Origin: Bacteroidota bacterium
GTDB lineage: Bacteria > Bacteroidota > Bacteroidia > Chitinophagales > JADIYW01
Assembly (NCBI GenBank): GCA_016705125.1
Contig: JADIYW010000009.1
Location: 1 to 64,000 of the forward strand
Direction of reading: 5' to 3'
DNA length: 64,000 bases
Shown: piece by piece, positions 8,544-18,866 of the stretch
Layout: each line of letters opens with the position of its first letter
How positions within the stretch are numbered: the first letter of the stretch is position 1
Program-made: the position numbers and the translations under genes
The notes under the pieces: generated by a model
Databases searched by the model: none
Told to the model about the DNA's origin: nothing
The model's input: the letters and a program-made list of their open reading frames with translations, nothing else

Positions 8544-10397
8544 TCAATTCGCTTCTATTATTTTTTTAAACTCCGGATTTACAGTAGCTCCTAGTCGAAT
8601 GGCCGTTTGCAAATCTGATTTTGCCTTCTCCAATTCTTTCAACATATAATATGCCTGACAGCGATTGAGAAAAGTATTTCCTTCATTTGGATTAATTTCT
8701 ATAGCCTTGTTAAAATCTAGTAATGCGTCTGATGGCTTATTGACTTGCAAATAAGTATATCCACGTGAAATATATAATTTTTCATTAGTTGGGTCTTCTT
8801 TAATTACTCTTGAAAAATCTGCAATTGCTTTTTCAAACTGACCCGAGCTTGCCAAAGCGATAGCTCGATTTTGTATTGCTTCAAAATAGGTCGGTTTTAG
8901 TCCAATTGCATTATCAAAATCCTTAATTGCCAAATCGAATTGTTTGCCTATGCTATACACTATGCCTCTATTGTTATGGGCAATTTCATAATTAGGATCA
9001 GCCTTTATCGCATTTGTAAGATCTACCATAGCTTCATCGTATTTTTGCAAATTTTCTCCATAGTATTTTCCTCTATTATTTAGAGCAGTTGCCACATTTG
9101 GAAATTGTTCCAATACATCATCCCATAAGGTAAGGCTATTTTGCCATACATCACACCGTTTGTAGGTAGTAGAAAACAACAATAAACTATAAATTCCAGC
9201 AATCGCATAAATGACTACAGCAGATATTTTATATTTTTCCTTGAAATAAAAAAGACCGTAAGCCAATAAAAAAGAAAAAATAAATCCGGGTACAAGCGTA
9301 TACCGCTCACTAAACATGGTAGGACCAACAGGTAGTATTTGTAAAACCAAAAGAATAGTGGAGACAAAAAATCCACTTGTAAACAAAAACAGTTTGGTTT
9401 TTTTTGTGGAAAAAATAATAAGTACAACCAATAAAAGTACAATTAATCCACAGGCATAAAAAATTGGAGGAATGCCAATTTCATCCGATTTTGGTGGATA
9501 AGGATAAAAAGCAGATAAATTTAATGGAGCAAGCAGTTTGATTGGATAAACGACCAAATTGCGACAGGCAATAAATATTTTATCGGAAAAAGAAAAAAGA
9601 TCCGATTTGTCAATTGTACCTGTTTCGTCAGTAGCTGCCACCTGCTTTAAGCCCACAGCGATTGAAAGAAGCACAAAAGGAATTTTTTCTAACACCAATT
9701 TAAACGATAATTTTCTGCCCAAATAATAATCCAACATAATCATTGGGCCAATAAAAGCTGCAGCCATTACCTTTGAGAAAATACTGAGTCCGAAAAACAG
9801 AAAAGTGAAGAAAAGGTATTTATATTTTTCATCCTTTTGGATATATTGCACGTAAGTAATTAAGGCTGCAACAAAAAAGATAAGATACAATAAGTCTTTA
9901 CGTTCGGCTGCCCAAGCCACTGATTCCACGCGCATGGCATTTAATCCATAAAATGCAGTAGTGAATAGTGCAATGATTTTATTTTTGCTTAGTAAATGGA
10001 TAAAAACATAAATAAGTGTGCATGCAATTAAAAACATAATCAAACTGGTAGCATGGTATCCTGTAGGGTTTAATTGATAAAAATGATACTCTATTGCGTA
10101 AGAAAGAAGGTGTAAGGGCTGATAATTTCCGAAATAATTTTCTGTAAAAATCCGTTTTATATTTTCAAAATCCAATGATTTAATAAGCGGATTATTATTT
10201 ATATAAGTTGGGTCATCCCAATTGGTAAGTTCATTATCAAGTATTGGAGAATAGGCAATAAAAATAATAATAAGCAATGCAATTAATGGAAAAATGGATT
10301 TCCAAAAAGGAGTATTTTCCACCTTTTTATTTGGTTGAATCTCCTTTGATATTGGCTTATTGGTGGGTTTTATATTCTTATCTAATCGTTTTCTCAT
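8544..10397 (-). CDS. Polytopic membrane protein with C-terminal TPRs (TMTC/PMT-like)
   Basis: This 617-residue protein has a cytosolic basic N-terminus, then about ten hydrophobic segments between residues 33 and 420. The sequence NWDDPTYINNNPLI followed by QPLHLLSYAIEY and AMRVESVAWAAERKDLL is characteristic of the TMTC/O-mannosyltransferase-like GT-C family. Residues about 430-617 form around five tetratricopeptide repeats. A glycosyl-transfer role on lipid-linked donors is known for eukaryotic TMTCs, but for bacterial members it is only an inference. The gene stands alone between the DUF3857 genes and ssrA. Confidence 0.72.
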   Translation of the reverse strand: MRKRLDKNIKPTNKPISKEIQPNKKVENTPFWKSIFPLIALLIIIFIAYSPILDNELTNWDDPTYINNNPLIKSLDFENIKRIFTENYFGNYQPLHLLSYAIEYHFYQLNPTGYHATSLIMFLIACTLIYVFIHLLSKNKIIALFTTAFYGLNAMRVESVAWAAERKDLLYLIFFVAALITYVQYIQKDEKYKYLFFTFLFFGLSIFSKVMAAAFIGPMIMLDYYLGRKLSFKLVLEKIPFVLLSIAVGLKQVAATDETGTIDKSDLFSFSDKIFIACRNLVVYPIKLLAPLNLSAFYPYPPKSDEIGIPPIFYACGLIVLLLVVLIIFSTKKTKLFLFTSGFFVSTILLVLQILPVGPTMFSERYTLVPGFIFSFLLAYGLFYFKEKYKISAVVIYAIAGIYSLLLFSTTYKRCDVWQNSLTLWDDVLEQFPNVATALNNRGKYYGENLQKYDEAMVDLTNAIKADPNYEIAHNNRGIVYSIGKQFDLAIKDFDNAIGLKPTYFEAIQNRAIALASSGQFEKAIADFSRVIKEDPTNEKLYISRGYTYLQVNKPSDALLDFNKAIEINPNEGNTFLNRCQAYYMLKELEKAKSDLQTAIRLGATVNPEFKKIIEAN

Positions 10398-10520
10398 TAC
10401 AAATGAATAAATTAATTCAATGGTAAATATAGTGACAAAATGGAAAAATTAGATGTAAACGATAGAACAAAAGAAAAAAGATAGCCGAATTGAATAAAAC
10501 CAACTCAAAAAAAAATAAAG

Positions 10521-10889
10521 TGGAGTCGGAGGGATTCGAACCCTCGTCCAGACAAAGCGAAAAATTGCTTTCTACGCGCTTAGAAAAACCTTGATTTTCG
10601 AGACATAAGAGGTGGTCTTTCTAACCAATTCATATCCTTAGTTTCTAATTTTCGCCCTGCAAACGAAACAAATTGCAAGACTATCCCAATCTACACGATG
10701 CCCAACTCCTTTCCGATTAGAAAAAAAACGGGTGGACAATGGCTATGCTAATTCCTTGAACTAGGCTGCCATGGCAAACTCTTGGTCGCCAAATAAAATT
10801 GTTTTATGCTTTAGGTTTTACGGGCCAAATTGCACAATGCCCGGCGTGCTTACAAAGAATCTACTCAACTGTCAATTCCTGTCGACCCC
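10521..10889 (-). ncRNA. ssrA: Transfer-messenger RNA (tmRNA)
   Basis: On the minus strand the 5' end GGGGTCGACAGG pairs with the 3' end CGACTCC to form the tRNA-like acceptor stem. The T arm GGTTCGAATCC precedes it. The CCA end is not encoded. The tag frame (10790 down to 10761) reads GDQEFAMAA-stop, fitting the Bacteroidota pattern G[E/D]xx[Y/F]A[L/M]AA. tmRNA with SmpB rescues ribosomes stalled on broken mRNAs and marks the product for proteolysis. Length is about 369 nt. Confidence 0.95.
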
Positions 10890-10895
10890 ATAAAT

Positions 10896-10924
10896 CAAAG
10901 AACGTTTTTAATTAAAATGCAAAA
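10896..10924 (-). promoter_or_regulatory. Probable ssrA promoter
   Basis: Reading the minus strand, TTTTGC near 10919-10924 is followed after about 17-19 nt by TTCTTTG (10896-10902). This resembles the Bacteroidota -33 TTTG / -7 TAnnTTTG arrangement. It ends 6-7 nt before the tmRNA 5' end. The -7 element departs from consensus at its first positions. Confidence 0.4.
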
Positions 10925-10961
10925 CTAATACAAATAGTTCCAATTTCGAAACATTTAACAA

Positions 10962-11585
10962 TTATTCTTTTAATCGCTTAATATCGCAACCCACAATATT
11001 ACTTTCCTTAATTGTAGGTTTTTTATTTTTACCCAAATTTTCTATCGCATTTTTTAGATATGCTATTTTTACTAATTTCTCGTCTTTCATGTTATCATCA
11101 ATGGCTCCTTTGTATTCCAACACCTGGAACTTATCAAACAAAAAGACTTCAGGTGTAAATTGAGCACCCAATGCATCTGCCATTTTAGAGTTTTTATCCT
11201 CGGCATAAATAAATTTATATTGTTTGTCCTTTGCTCGTTTTTGCATTTCAAAAAAAGAATCGTTTCCCTTTCGCTTATCTTCATTTGAATTAAGTACCAC
11301 AAAGCCAATCTTGTTTTTAACGCATAGGTCATGTATTTGGTTAAATCTCCCTTCCCATGAAATAACGAATGGACAAGTATTACTAGAAAAAAGCACGCAT
11401 AATCCATTTTCCTTATACATATCCTTTAAAACATAATGCGTATTATTCACAGCTCTAATTCTTGTAAATTGACGTGGCATTTTTTGACCAATTTTTAGAG
11501 GCAAGAGGTTCAAATTTGCATTATTAAAACTAGCCAAGATGACAATAAGCACTAGAAGTTTAGACGCAAAAAAGATTTTTTTCAT
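10962..11585 (-). CDS. Thioredoxin-fold (redoxin/AhpC-TSA-like) exported protein
   Basis: This 207-residue protein has a signal peptide or membrane anchor (about 1-22) and a thioredoxin fold. The active-site region is VLFSSNTCPFVISWEGRF, with a CP pair at about residue 71 rather than a CxxC. It continues VVLNSNEDKRKGNDS and has the cis-proline strand AQFTPEVFLFD. This pattern matches peroxiredoxin-like redoxins of Bacteroidota, probably periplasmic. A single conserved Cys argues for a peroxidase or scavenging role rather than a disulfide oxidoreductase. It lies just upstream of ssrA on the same strand but is probably independent. Confidence 0.7.
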   Translation of the reverse strand: MKKIFFASKLLVLIVILASFNNANLNLLPLKIGQKMPRQFTRIRAVNNTHYVLKDMYKENGLCVLFSSNTCPFVISWEGRFNQIHDLCVKNKIGFVVLNSNEDKRKGNDSFFEMQKRAKDKQYKFIYAEDKNSKMADALGAQFTPEVFLFDKFQVLEYKGAIDDNMKDEKLVKIAYLKNAIENLGKNKKPTIKESNIVGCDIKRLKE

Positions 11586-11755
11586 AATGATATGAATTTT
11601 GAAAATGGAACAATGAATAATAGCAATAACAATTGTGCCAATTTATCAATAAAATAAATATCTTCTTAGTTTTTTCAACAATTATTTAAAAAAAATTAAG
11701 AAATTAAGGCTCAAATAACAAAATTTTTCTATTTTCGGAGAAATAATTTATTATC

Positions 11756-12613
11756 ATGAATATAAGGGCAACCTTAATACTTGGAATTTTCTTGCTTTGG
11801 AGTGGTGGTAGTTGGTGGTATTACACCTGTAAAATAAAAAAAACTTGTTATGATAATCAGCAAATTATAGAAACACAGCTGGTAGAAGAAGCCATAACTG
11901 GAATAAAATTTAAACCCTATTCGGCTGAACCAATCACCGGGGAAGACTTACCTATTTTTAAACAAAATTTGCTTGCCGCAAAAATGGATGAATCAAAATT
12001 TCAAATTACTGGTAAATACTATAATTGGGAGGCTGATTCCTTTCCTGGGGTAGATTTGGGAATGGAGCGTGCAAAGAAAGTAAAAGCACTATTCGCTGGT
12101 GATTTATTAGAAACTGATTTCGAGTTAAAATCTCAATTGGTAAATGATGGCACTATACCTGGAAATCAAAATTTGGATATTTGCGAATTAGGTTGGATTC
12201 AATATCAAATTCCAATCGATTCGATATTAGAGGCTGCTAATACAGTAGAAGTGGAAAAGGAAGAGATTTTTATTGTAGAAAATAAAAATGGAATTACGAT
12301 CTATTTCCCATCCAAATCAACACAAGAAATTGGAACTGCACAAGTAAATGCTGCGCTTTCTAAATTGGCGAAAAAGATGAAAATTGAAGGGCAGCCAGCA
12401 TCAATTGTTGGTCATACTGATAACGTTGGAGATGAAAAAACAAATTATGATCTTGCACTTTCTCGAGCCAATACAATTATGAAAATGTTGATTAAGAATG
12501 GTATTCCAGCAAGACAAGTAGCAGCATATTCAATAGGAGAAAATCAACCTGCGGCAACGAATGAAACCGAAGAAGGCAGACAAAAAAACCGAAGAGTAGA
12601 AATCGTATTTTAA
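11756..12613 (+). CDS. OmpA-family peptidoglycan-binding protein
   Basis: This 285-residue protein has an N-terminal membrane anchor (about 5-23). A degenerate OmpA-like copy is at about 50-130, and a canonical OmpA C-terminal domain is at about 170-285. The latter shows VGHTDNVGDEKTNYDLALSRA and NETEEGRQKNRRVEIVF, the residues that hold diaminopimelate of peptidoglycan. It is followed after 17 bp by a membrane-anchored coiled-coil protein, so the two may form an envelope pair. Two tandem OmpA-like domains, one eroded, are slightly unusual. Confidence 0.8.
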   Translation: MNIRATLILGIFLLWSGGSWWYYTCKIKKTCYDNQQIIETQLVEEAITGIKFKPYSAEPITGEDLPIFKQNLLAAKMDESKFQITGKYYNWEADSFPGVDLGMERAKKVKALFAGDLLETDFELKSQLVNDGTIPGNQNLDICELGWIQYQIPIDSILEAANTVEVEKEEIFIVENKNGITIYFPSKSTQEIGTAQVNAALSKLAKKMKIEGQPASIVGHTDNVGDEKTNYDLALSRANTIMKMLIKNGIPARQVAAYSIGENQPAATNETEEGRQKNRRVEIVF

Positions 12614-12630
12614 ACTAAAATATAAACAGA

Positions 12631-13506
12631 ATGTTCGAACAAAACATAGCATTGAGTCCTGGTACTGAAAACTTTACAAGCCATACTTTAGAAATCGTAA
12701 TTATGCTCCTTGGAGCTTTTATTTTAGGGTTTCTTTTGAGACATCTTTTAAATTGGGGCAAACAAAATATAGACAATTACAAATTGGAAATCAATAATTG
12801 GAAGTCGAAATACAATGGTGTATCCAGTGATTTTGCTGGCTCAATTTCTAAAATTGAAGTATTGGAAAATGAGATATTGAGTTTGCGAAATAGAACAGAA
12901 GAAGGTCCAGCCTTAAGAGTTAAAATTGGCGAATTGGAAAGAGAAATCTCTAGATTAAGCATTGGAACGCCCAATCCAGAGCCAACAAATGAATTAAAGC
13001 AAAAGTTAGACGAATGTAATGCACTCAATGCCTCATTACATAATAAAATTAAATCATTACAAGCCAATATTGAAACAGAAAGTGAGGAAATAAAAACAGA
13101 AGAAAACGAAATAGAAATAACAAATTTGGAAACCAATATTCCTACGCCGCAGATAGTTGCTGAAAAACATGAAATAGAAATACCAGAAGAGATAAAAATT
13201 GTGCAATCAGAAATTATTGTTGAACCTATCATTGAAAATCAAAACATTAGAAAAGACGACTTAAGAAAAATAGAAGGCATTGGTCCAAAAATTGCTTCCA
13301 TTTTAAATGATAAAGGCATTTATACATTTGCACATTTAGCGCTTAGTTCGGAGGAAAAACTAAAAGCCATTTTGTGTGAACAAGGCGACCATTATAAAAT
13401 TCATGAGCCAGGCACTTGGCCCGAACAAGCGGCACTTGCCCTAAAAGGAGAATGGGAGCAACTTTTTGCATGGCAAAAAGAATTAAAAGGCGGAAAGAAG
13501 AAATAG
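12631..13506 (+). CDS. Membrane-anchored coiled-coil protein with C-terminal helix-hairpin-helix
   Basis: This 291-residue protein has one transmembrane helix (about 22-42), a long charged coiled-coil and low-complexity region (about 50-190), and a C-terminal helix-hairpin-helix domain. The latter reads DDLRKIEGIGPKIASILNDK and continues ITFAHLA-like. Its last part, WPEQAALALKGEWEQL, matches the domain often annotated as an L21-like or DUF4332-like tail in Bacteroidota. HhH domains bind DNA or act as protein adaptors, so its function is open. It is probably translated together with the OmpA gene upstream. Confidence 0.62.
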   Translation: MFEQNIALSPGTENFTSHTLEIVIMLLGAFILGFLLRHLLNWGKQNIDNYKLEINNWKSKYNGVSSDFAGSISKIEVLENEILSLRNRTEEGPALRVKIGELEREISRLSIGTPNPEPTNELKQKLDECNALNASLHNKIKSLQANIETESEEIKTEENEIEITNLETNIPTPQIVAEKHEIEIPEEIKIVQSEIIVEPIIENQNIRKDDLRKIEGIGPKIASILNDKGIYTFAHLALSSEEKLKAILCEQGDHYKIHEPGTWPEQAALALKGEWEQLFAWQKELKGGKKK

Positions 13507-13719
13507 TTTTTAAGATTCGAGATGTTTAGAAACGAGAATCAGGACCTAATTAAAGGTTGAATTTTGAATGCTGAATGCTTAATTAGACTTTTTTACGGTG
13601 AACCGTGAACTGTCCTCTGTGAACTTTCCATACTTCTAAACGCGGTCTAAACATAACTTAATAACTAATAACTTATCTGCGGACTTTGGTCTTTCCTCGT
13701 ACTGCCGACTCCTAAAAAA

Positions 13720-14241
13720 TTAACCCATTTTCTGAATCGATTTAGCGTGGTGTTGTATGTGGTAGATGGTAAAAAACAACATTTCCCTAACCGATATTTT
13801 GCCAATAATTGGATGGGGCATTACATTTTTATCTAAGTCCGTTTCAGACCAATTATTCAAATTCTCCACCATTCTTTTCTGCTCCTTCTTCATTTCACTT
13901 AATAATTTTGGCAAATCATTTATTTCCTTTTCATTTGGAATGTAACCTCCAGTTGCTTTTGCTCCATCAGCAAGTTTATTCGTATATTTCTCAACAACTT
14001 CCAAGTAAGAATATGGATTGCGTTTAATTTTTCCTGTTATAAAAGGAAATAAAAATTTAGGCACCATTAAGCCTCTATTCACTGCTCTTGTAGATCTTAT
14101 TAAATGATCCAATTGCATCATCGGCGACCACTTTTCGGCAGAACCTAATACTAAAATCTCATCCGATGTATTATCTAATATTTCAAATAAAAAATCAAAT
14201 TGTTTGTTCAATTCGTTTAAAATAAACTGTTTGTTTTCCAT
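13720..14241 (-). CDS. DinB-family (DinB_2) four-helix protein
   Basis: This 173-residue protein has the DinB/YfiT four-helix-bundle layout. The three metal-ligand histidines are visible in MMQLDHLIRS and in the C-terminal FFTIYHIQHHAKSIQ. Family members are metal-dependent and include bacillithiol or mycothiol transferases, but most Bacteroidota copies are uncharacterised. It starts 5 bp after the CPBP protease gene ends on the same strand, so it is likely the last gene of a dnaE-CPBP-dinB operon. Confidence 0.75.
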   Translation of the reverse strand: MENKQFILNELNKQFDFLFEILDNTSDEILVLGSAEKWSPMMQLDHLIRSTRAVNRGLMVPKFLFPFITGKIKRNPYSYLEVVEKYTNKLADGAKATGGYIPNEKEINDLPKLLSEMKKEQKRMVENLNNWSETDLDKNVMPHPIIGKISVREMLFFTIYHIQHHAKSIQKMG

Positions 14242-14246
14242 TTCTA

Positions 14247-15179
14247 TTATTTTAAAAGTTTAGCAATTGTTCCAAAAATATCCATCATAAAAGCGATTCC
14301 AATATGTACAATGGCACCTCCATAAATTGACCTCGTTTCATAAGCTATCAACCCCAAAATCAAACCACCAAAAAAAGAACTTATTGTCTCCCCAACTGGT
14401 TTTCCAAAATGAATAAATACATACCAGCAGGTCATAGGCAAAATAGCCGCCTTACCTACAATTCTGGCAAACGCCAAAATCAGAAACCCTCTGAAAAAAA
14501 ATTCGTTAGAAAAAAAATCAAACGCATAAAAAAACTCATACACTATAATTTGTATTTTCCCTAGCAAAGTATTCGATTGTATATTTGGTATATGGCTTAC
14601 AAGTGGGTAAAAATTGGTAAATGAATCTTGTGTAGCCGCCAATCCAATTATGGGAATCATAAGCATTAAAATAAGAAAATAGGGTTTTAAATCTACTCCC
14701 TTATGTCTAAATCCAAACAATTGCTGGTGTTTTTTTTCCATAAAAAACCAAATAAAAAAAGTAGGAACAAATAACAAAAGCCCCTGTCCTATTTGTTTTA
14801 TTAAGTACAAACAATAAAGCTGAAATTGAGGACTTGGATATTTATATGCCAAGGATTCATAAACATGAAAGTAGCATCTGAATGAATAAACCAACAATGC
14901 TAAAAGCGATAGAATCCAAAATCGTTGTGATAAAAAGATATCCATTTTGTTGTAAAAAAGGCCATATAACAAATAGGCTAAAAAAAATGGAAATCCATAA
15001 AACAACATATATAATGGTATCTGAACTATTTTTCCATCATGGATTGAAATATAGGATTGCTCAATATGGAACTTGTATTCCACAAATACACATAAGCCCA
15101 TTACAGTCATTAAAACCAATAAATAAATTGGCTTCATTGTTTTTAAAAAATCTAAAAGATAATTTATAATCTTTTTCAT
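14247..15179 (-). CDS. CPBP-family intramembrane metalloprotease
   Basis: This 310-residue polytopic protein has about eight membrane segments. The CAAX-protease and bacteriocin-processing (CPBP, Abi) motifs are present: NEFFFRG (Glu226, Arg230), FIHFGKP (His257) and GGAIVHIG (His292). Its ATG overlaps the dnaE stop codon by one base (TAATG), showing translational coupling. Known members cleave prenylated proteins or process bacteriocins and immunity factors; no substrate is indicated here. Confidence 0.78.
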   Translation of the reverse strand: MKKIINYLLDFLKTMKPIYLLVLMTVMGLCVFVEYKFHIEQSYISIHDGKIVQIPLYMLFYGFPFFLAYLLYGLFYNKMDIFLSQRFWILSLLALLVYSFRCYFHVYESLAYKYPSPQFQLYCLYLIKQIGQGLLLFVPTFFIWFFMEKKHQQLFGFRHKGVDLKPYFLILMLMIPIIGLAATQDSFTNFYPLVSHIPNIQSNTLLGKIQIIVYEFFYAFDFFSNEFFFRGFLILAFARIVGKAAILPMTCWYVFIHFGKPVGETISSFFGGLILGLIAYETRSIYGGAIVHIGIAFMMDIFGTIAKLLK

Positions 15180-18100
15180 TATTTAATTTTAACCCTCACG
15201 CCAGGTATCTGATCTAATTCATTAATTAAAGGTTTACAAATATCTAAAAGAACACTTCTGCTATTAAAATTAATCGTTTCCTTTTCTCCAAAATAAGTCA
15301 ACTCAAGCGTACACAATTTCTTCCCAGGATAACTTTTAAGTGTTTTTTCAAGGGCGATTACCAATTCCAAATCCAAATCTTCGAAATTTAATCCAACCTC
15401 CAATGATTTTGTTTTTTTATCCAACAAATCACCCAGATGCAATATTTCATTAACCCTAAAATCATATCTATCCTCATTCCATTTGGAATTATTATAAATA
15501 CCATGAAGCATTAAAAGTGCGCCTTGTTTGAGGTAATTACCAAATTTTATGTAATCTTCACTAAAAAAACGCACTTCCATACTACCTTCCAAGTCCTCCA
15601 CATTTACAATGGCGAAAGTTCTATTTTTTGCATCCATACGAGTAGAAACAGATGAAATAAGAACGGGAATTTTTAAGCTTTTCCCTTTTAATTCTGTTAG
15701 CTCATTAATACTTCCAAAGCCAAATTTATTTATTTCAAATGCATAATCATCCAATGGATGACCCGACACATAAATACCGGTATATTCCTTTTCGAGTTGT
15801 AATTGTTTAAAAATATCCCATTCATCGCAAACAGGTAAATCTGGTTCTTGAATGTTTTCATCGGCACTTCCTCCAAACAAATTTGCCAGTGAATTCATTG
15901 CCTTTTCCTTAAAATAATTACCATATTTGATGCCCTTTTCTACCAAATTTCCTTCTTTTCCTTCATGAAAAAACTGAGCGCGGTGCACATTAGGGAATCC
16001 ATCAAAAGCACCAGCATAAGCCATTGCTTCAAGGTTTCGCTTATTGATAGATCTTAAATTTACCCTTTTAGTAAAATCAAAAAAGGTATTAAATATTCCA
16101 TTTTTTTCTCTTTCTAACACTATTTCATCAATGGCTGCACCACCCACACCTTTTATACCAGCAAGTCCAAACCTGATATCACCATTTTTATTTACGGTAA
16201 ACAAACTCTTCGATTCATTGATATCGGGCACGAGTGTTTTAATGCCCATTCGCTTGGTTTCGCTTAAAAAGAAGTTTACATCTTTTATATTGTCTTTATT
16301 CAACGAAAGTACGGTGGCCATAAATTCAGAGGGGTAATTTGCTTTCAAATAAGCGGTATGAAATGCCAAATAAGCATAACAAGTGGCATGCGATTTATTA
16401 AAAGCATATTCCGCAAAAGCCTCCCAATCGACCCATATTTTTTCTACAATTTTTTCGTCGTGTCCATTTGCTGCGCAACCTTCGATAAAACGAGGTTTCA
16501 TTTTATCCAAAACTTCCTTTTGTTTTTTACCCATTGCCTTCCGCAAAGTATCGGCTTCGCCTTTTGTAAAATTGGCTAAAAGTTGCGACAAAAGCATTAC
16601 TTGTTCCTGATAGACCGTTATACCATACGTTTCTTCCAAATATTGCGACATTATCGGCAAATCATAGGCAATCGCTTCTTTTCCATGTTTTCGTTTTATA
16701 AAACTTTCAATATAAGCCATTGGTCCCGGTCGATAAAGCGCATTCATGGCAATTAAATCCTCAAATTTATTTGGTTTTAAGGCAATTAAATGTTTTTGCA
16801 TACCAGGAGATTCAAACTGAAAAACACCGCTGGTTGCACCTTTTTGAAACAATTCATACGTTTTTGGATCATCCAAAGGAATTTCATCGGGTATAATTTC
16901 TACACCATGATTTTCTTTTATCATCTGACAGGCATTTTTTATGATCGTCAGCGTTTTCAAACCCAAGAAATCCATCTTTAATAGACCCGATTTCTCCATC
17001 GCATTATTGTCAAATTGGGTAACCAAAAAATCAGAATCTTTACCTAGCGTGACTGGCAAATATTTATTCAATTCCTCCGGCGTTATAATTACTCCACAAG
17101 CATGAATACCTGTATTACGAACGGAACCTTCCAATTTATATGCCATTCGAATCATCTTACCAATGACGTCATCATTTTTCGATAATTTAATAAAATTTTC
17201 AGCCTGTTGCATTTGCTCGGGCTTCATTTCCTTTTTTAACTTCTCATCTATTCCTTTTGGATTTAGAATTTTTCGTAAAGAAGCAGCTGCATTGTCAGGG
17301 AAAGCCTTGGTTACTTTTTCAACTTCTGGCAATGGAATATCCATTACTCGGCCCACATCTTTCAATGATGATTTGGCAGCCATAGAGCCATAGGTTATAA
17401 TTTGAGCTACATGGTCTTTTCCGTATTTTTTTACCACATAATCAATCACCTTATCTCGACCAACATCATCAAAATCGATATCGATATCGGGCATCGACAC
17501 CCGTTCAGGATTCAAAAACCGCTCGAATAGTAAATTGTATTTTATCGGATCGATATTGGTTATTCCCAAACAGTAAGCCACAGCCGAACCAGCAGCTGAG
17601 CCTCTTCCTGGACCTACCGAAACGCCCAAATTTCGGGCTACAGCCGTAAAATCTTGTACAATTAAAAAATAACCCATGTATCCAGAATTCAAAATCGTTT
17701 GCAGTTCAAACTGAATTCTTTCTTCTATTTCGAGGGTCAAAATTCCATATCTTTTTTTGGCGCCTTCGTAGGTAAGATGGGTTAGGTAAGCGCCCTGATC
17801 TTTAAATTCAGTTGGTAAAATGAAATTTGGCAATAAAATATCACGAGTCATTATTGGAGGCGTAATCATTTCGGTTATCAACTGTGTATTTTCAATGGCC
17901 TGTGGAACATCCTTGAAAAGTTCCTTCATCTGCTGCTGCGATTTAAAAAAGAACTGATTGTTGGCAAATCCAAATCTAAAACCCTTTCCATCGCCTTTAG
18001 GTGTACTCAATTTTTCGCCGGTATTTACACAAAGTAAAATATCGTGCGCCGCCCAATCTTCCTCTTCCACATAATGCGAATCATTGGTGGCTATTACTTT

Positions 18101-18721
18101 TACATCGTATTTCTTTGCCCATTTAAGCAAAATTTGATTTACGTCTTCCTGCGAAATCCCTGTATTGTCTATATTCTGAAGATTATGCCTTTGAATTTCG
18201 ATAAAATAATTCTCGCCAAAAATATCCAACCATTCCAAAAAAATCTTTTCGGCTTCTTCCTCGCCTTTATGCAAAATTGCTTGTGGAACTTCTGCACCAA
18301 TACAGCAAGATGTTGCAATTAATCCTTCTTTATATTGTTTTAAAATCGACTTATCAATACGTGGATATTTACCATACAAACCCTCCACAAAACCTAAAGA
18401 ACATAGTTTGGAAATATTCTCATACCCTTTCTGATTTTTAGCCAGTAGCAACTGATGGAATCTTTGGTCTTTCTCCGATCTTGAAAACGATTTTATTGAC
18501 CTATCCTCCACTAGGTAAAACTCACAACCCACAATTGGTTTTATTCCTTTTTTGTTTGCTTCGGCCACAAACTGAAATGCGCCATACATATTGCCATGGT
18601 CAGTAATAGCTACTGCATTCATGCCATCGGCTTTAGCTTTTTCCATCATTAAAGGGATAGAAGCAGCGCCATCTAACAAGCTGAATTGAGAATGACAATG
18701 TAAATGAGTAAAATCGCACAT
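15179..18721 (-). CDS. dnaE: DNA polymerase III subunit alpha
   Basis: The 1180-residue catalytic subunit of the replicative polymerase starts with a PHP domain (THLHCHSQFSLLDGA). The C-family palm has GPGRGSAAGS and the catalytic acidic motif MPDIDIDFDD. The fingers and beta-binding regions follow, with an OB-fold near residues 980-1060. Length matches DnaE1. The frame is unbroken over 3.5 kb, a useful internal control when judging frameshifts elsewhere in the window. It is divergent from purK, with 145 bp between. Confidence 0.97.
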   Translation of the reverse strand: MCDFTHLHCHSQFSLLDGAASIPLMMEKAKADGMNAVAITDHGNMYGAFQFVAEANKKGIKPIVGCEFYLVEDRSIKSFSRSEKDQRFHQLLLAKNQKGYENISKLCSLGFVEGLYGKYPRIDKSILKQYKEGLIATSCCIGAEVPQAILHKGEEEAEKIFLEWLDIFGENYFIEIQRHNLQNIDNTGISQEDVNQILLKWAKKYDVKVIATNDSHYVEEEDWAAHDILLCVNTGEKLSTPKGDGKGFRFGFANNQFFFKSQQQMKELFKDVPQAIENTQLITEMITPPIMTRDILLPNFILPTEFKDQGAYLTHLTYEGAKKRYGILTLEIEERIQFELQTILNSGYMGYFLIVQDFTAVARNLGVSVGPGRGSAAGSAVAYCLGITNIDPIKYNLLFERFLNPERVSMPDIDIDFDDVGRDKVIDYVVKKYGKDHVAQIITYGSMAAKSSLKDVGRVMDIPLPEVEKVTKAFPDNAAASLRKILNPKGIDEKLKKEMKPEQMQQAENFIKLSKNDDVIGKMIRMAYKLEGSVRNTGIHACGVIITPEELNKYLPVTLGKDSDFLVTQFDNNAMEKSGLLKMDFLGLKTLTIIKNACQMIKENHGVEIIPDEIPLDDPKTYELFQKGATSGVFQFESPGMQKHLIALKPNKFEDLIAMNALYRPGPMAYIESFIKRKHGKEAIAYDLPIMSQYLEETYGITVYQEQVMLLSQLLANFTKGEADTLRKAMGKKQKEVLDKMKPRFIEGCAANGHDEKIVEKIWVDWEAFAEYAFNKSHATCYAYLAFHTAYLKANYPSEFMATVLSLNKDNIKDVNFFLSETKRMGIKTLVPDINESKSLFTVNKNGDIRFGLAGIKGVGGAAIDEIVLEREKNGIFNTFFDFTKRVNLRSINKRNLEAMAYAGAFDGFPNVHRAQFFHEGKEGNLVEKGIKYGNYFKEKAMNSLANLFGGSADENIQEPDLPVCDEWDIFKQLQLEKEYTGIYVSGHPLDDYAFEINKFGFGSINELTELKGKSLKIPVLISSVSTRMDAKNRTFAIVNVEDLEGSMEVRFFSEDYIKFGNYLKQGALLMLHGIYNNSKWNEDRYDFRVNEILHLGDLLDKKTKSLEVGLNFEDLDLELVIALEKTLKSYPGKKLCTLELTYFGEKETINFNSRSVLLDICKPLINELDQIPGVRVKIK

Positions 18722-18866
18722 GATATTTTATTTGGACAATAAAAATAAGTCAACTTAATTTGGTAATGAAAGAAACGGCTATTTATATTTTTCCACAATC
18801 AATATTAATTAAGAAAAAAAACATGCTCAACTTTTTAAACTTAAACTTACCTTTGAAGAAAAAAGC

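Noticed and set aside
10521..10560. A tRNA gene on the minus strand
   Set aside because: The T arm and acceptor end look like tRNA, but the 5' half lies about 330 nt away and a tag frame lies between; it is tmRNA.
15179..18721. Plus-strand frames of 60-97 codons inside dnaE
   Set aside because: Antisense shadows within an unbroken essential gene.
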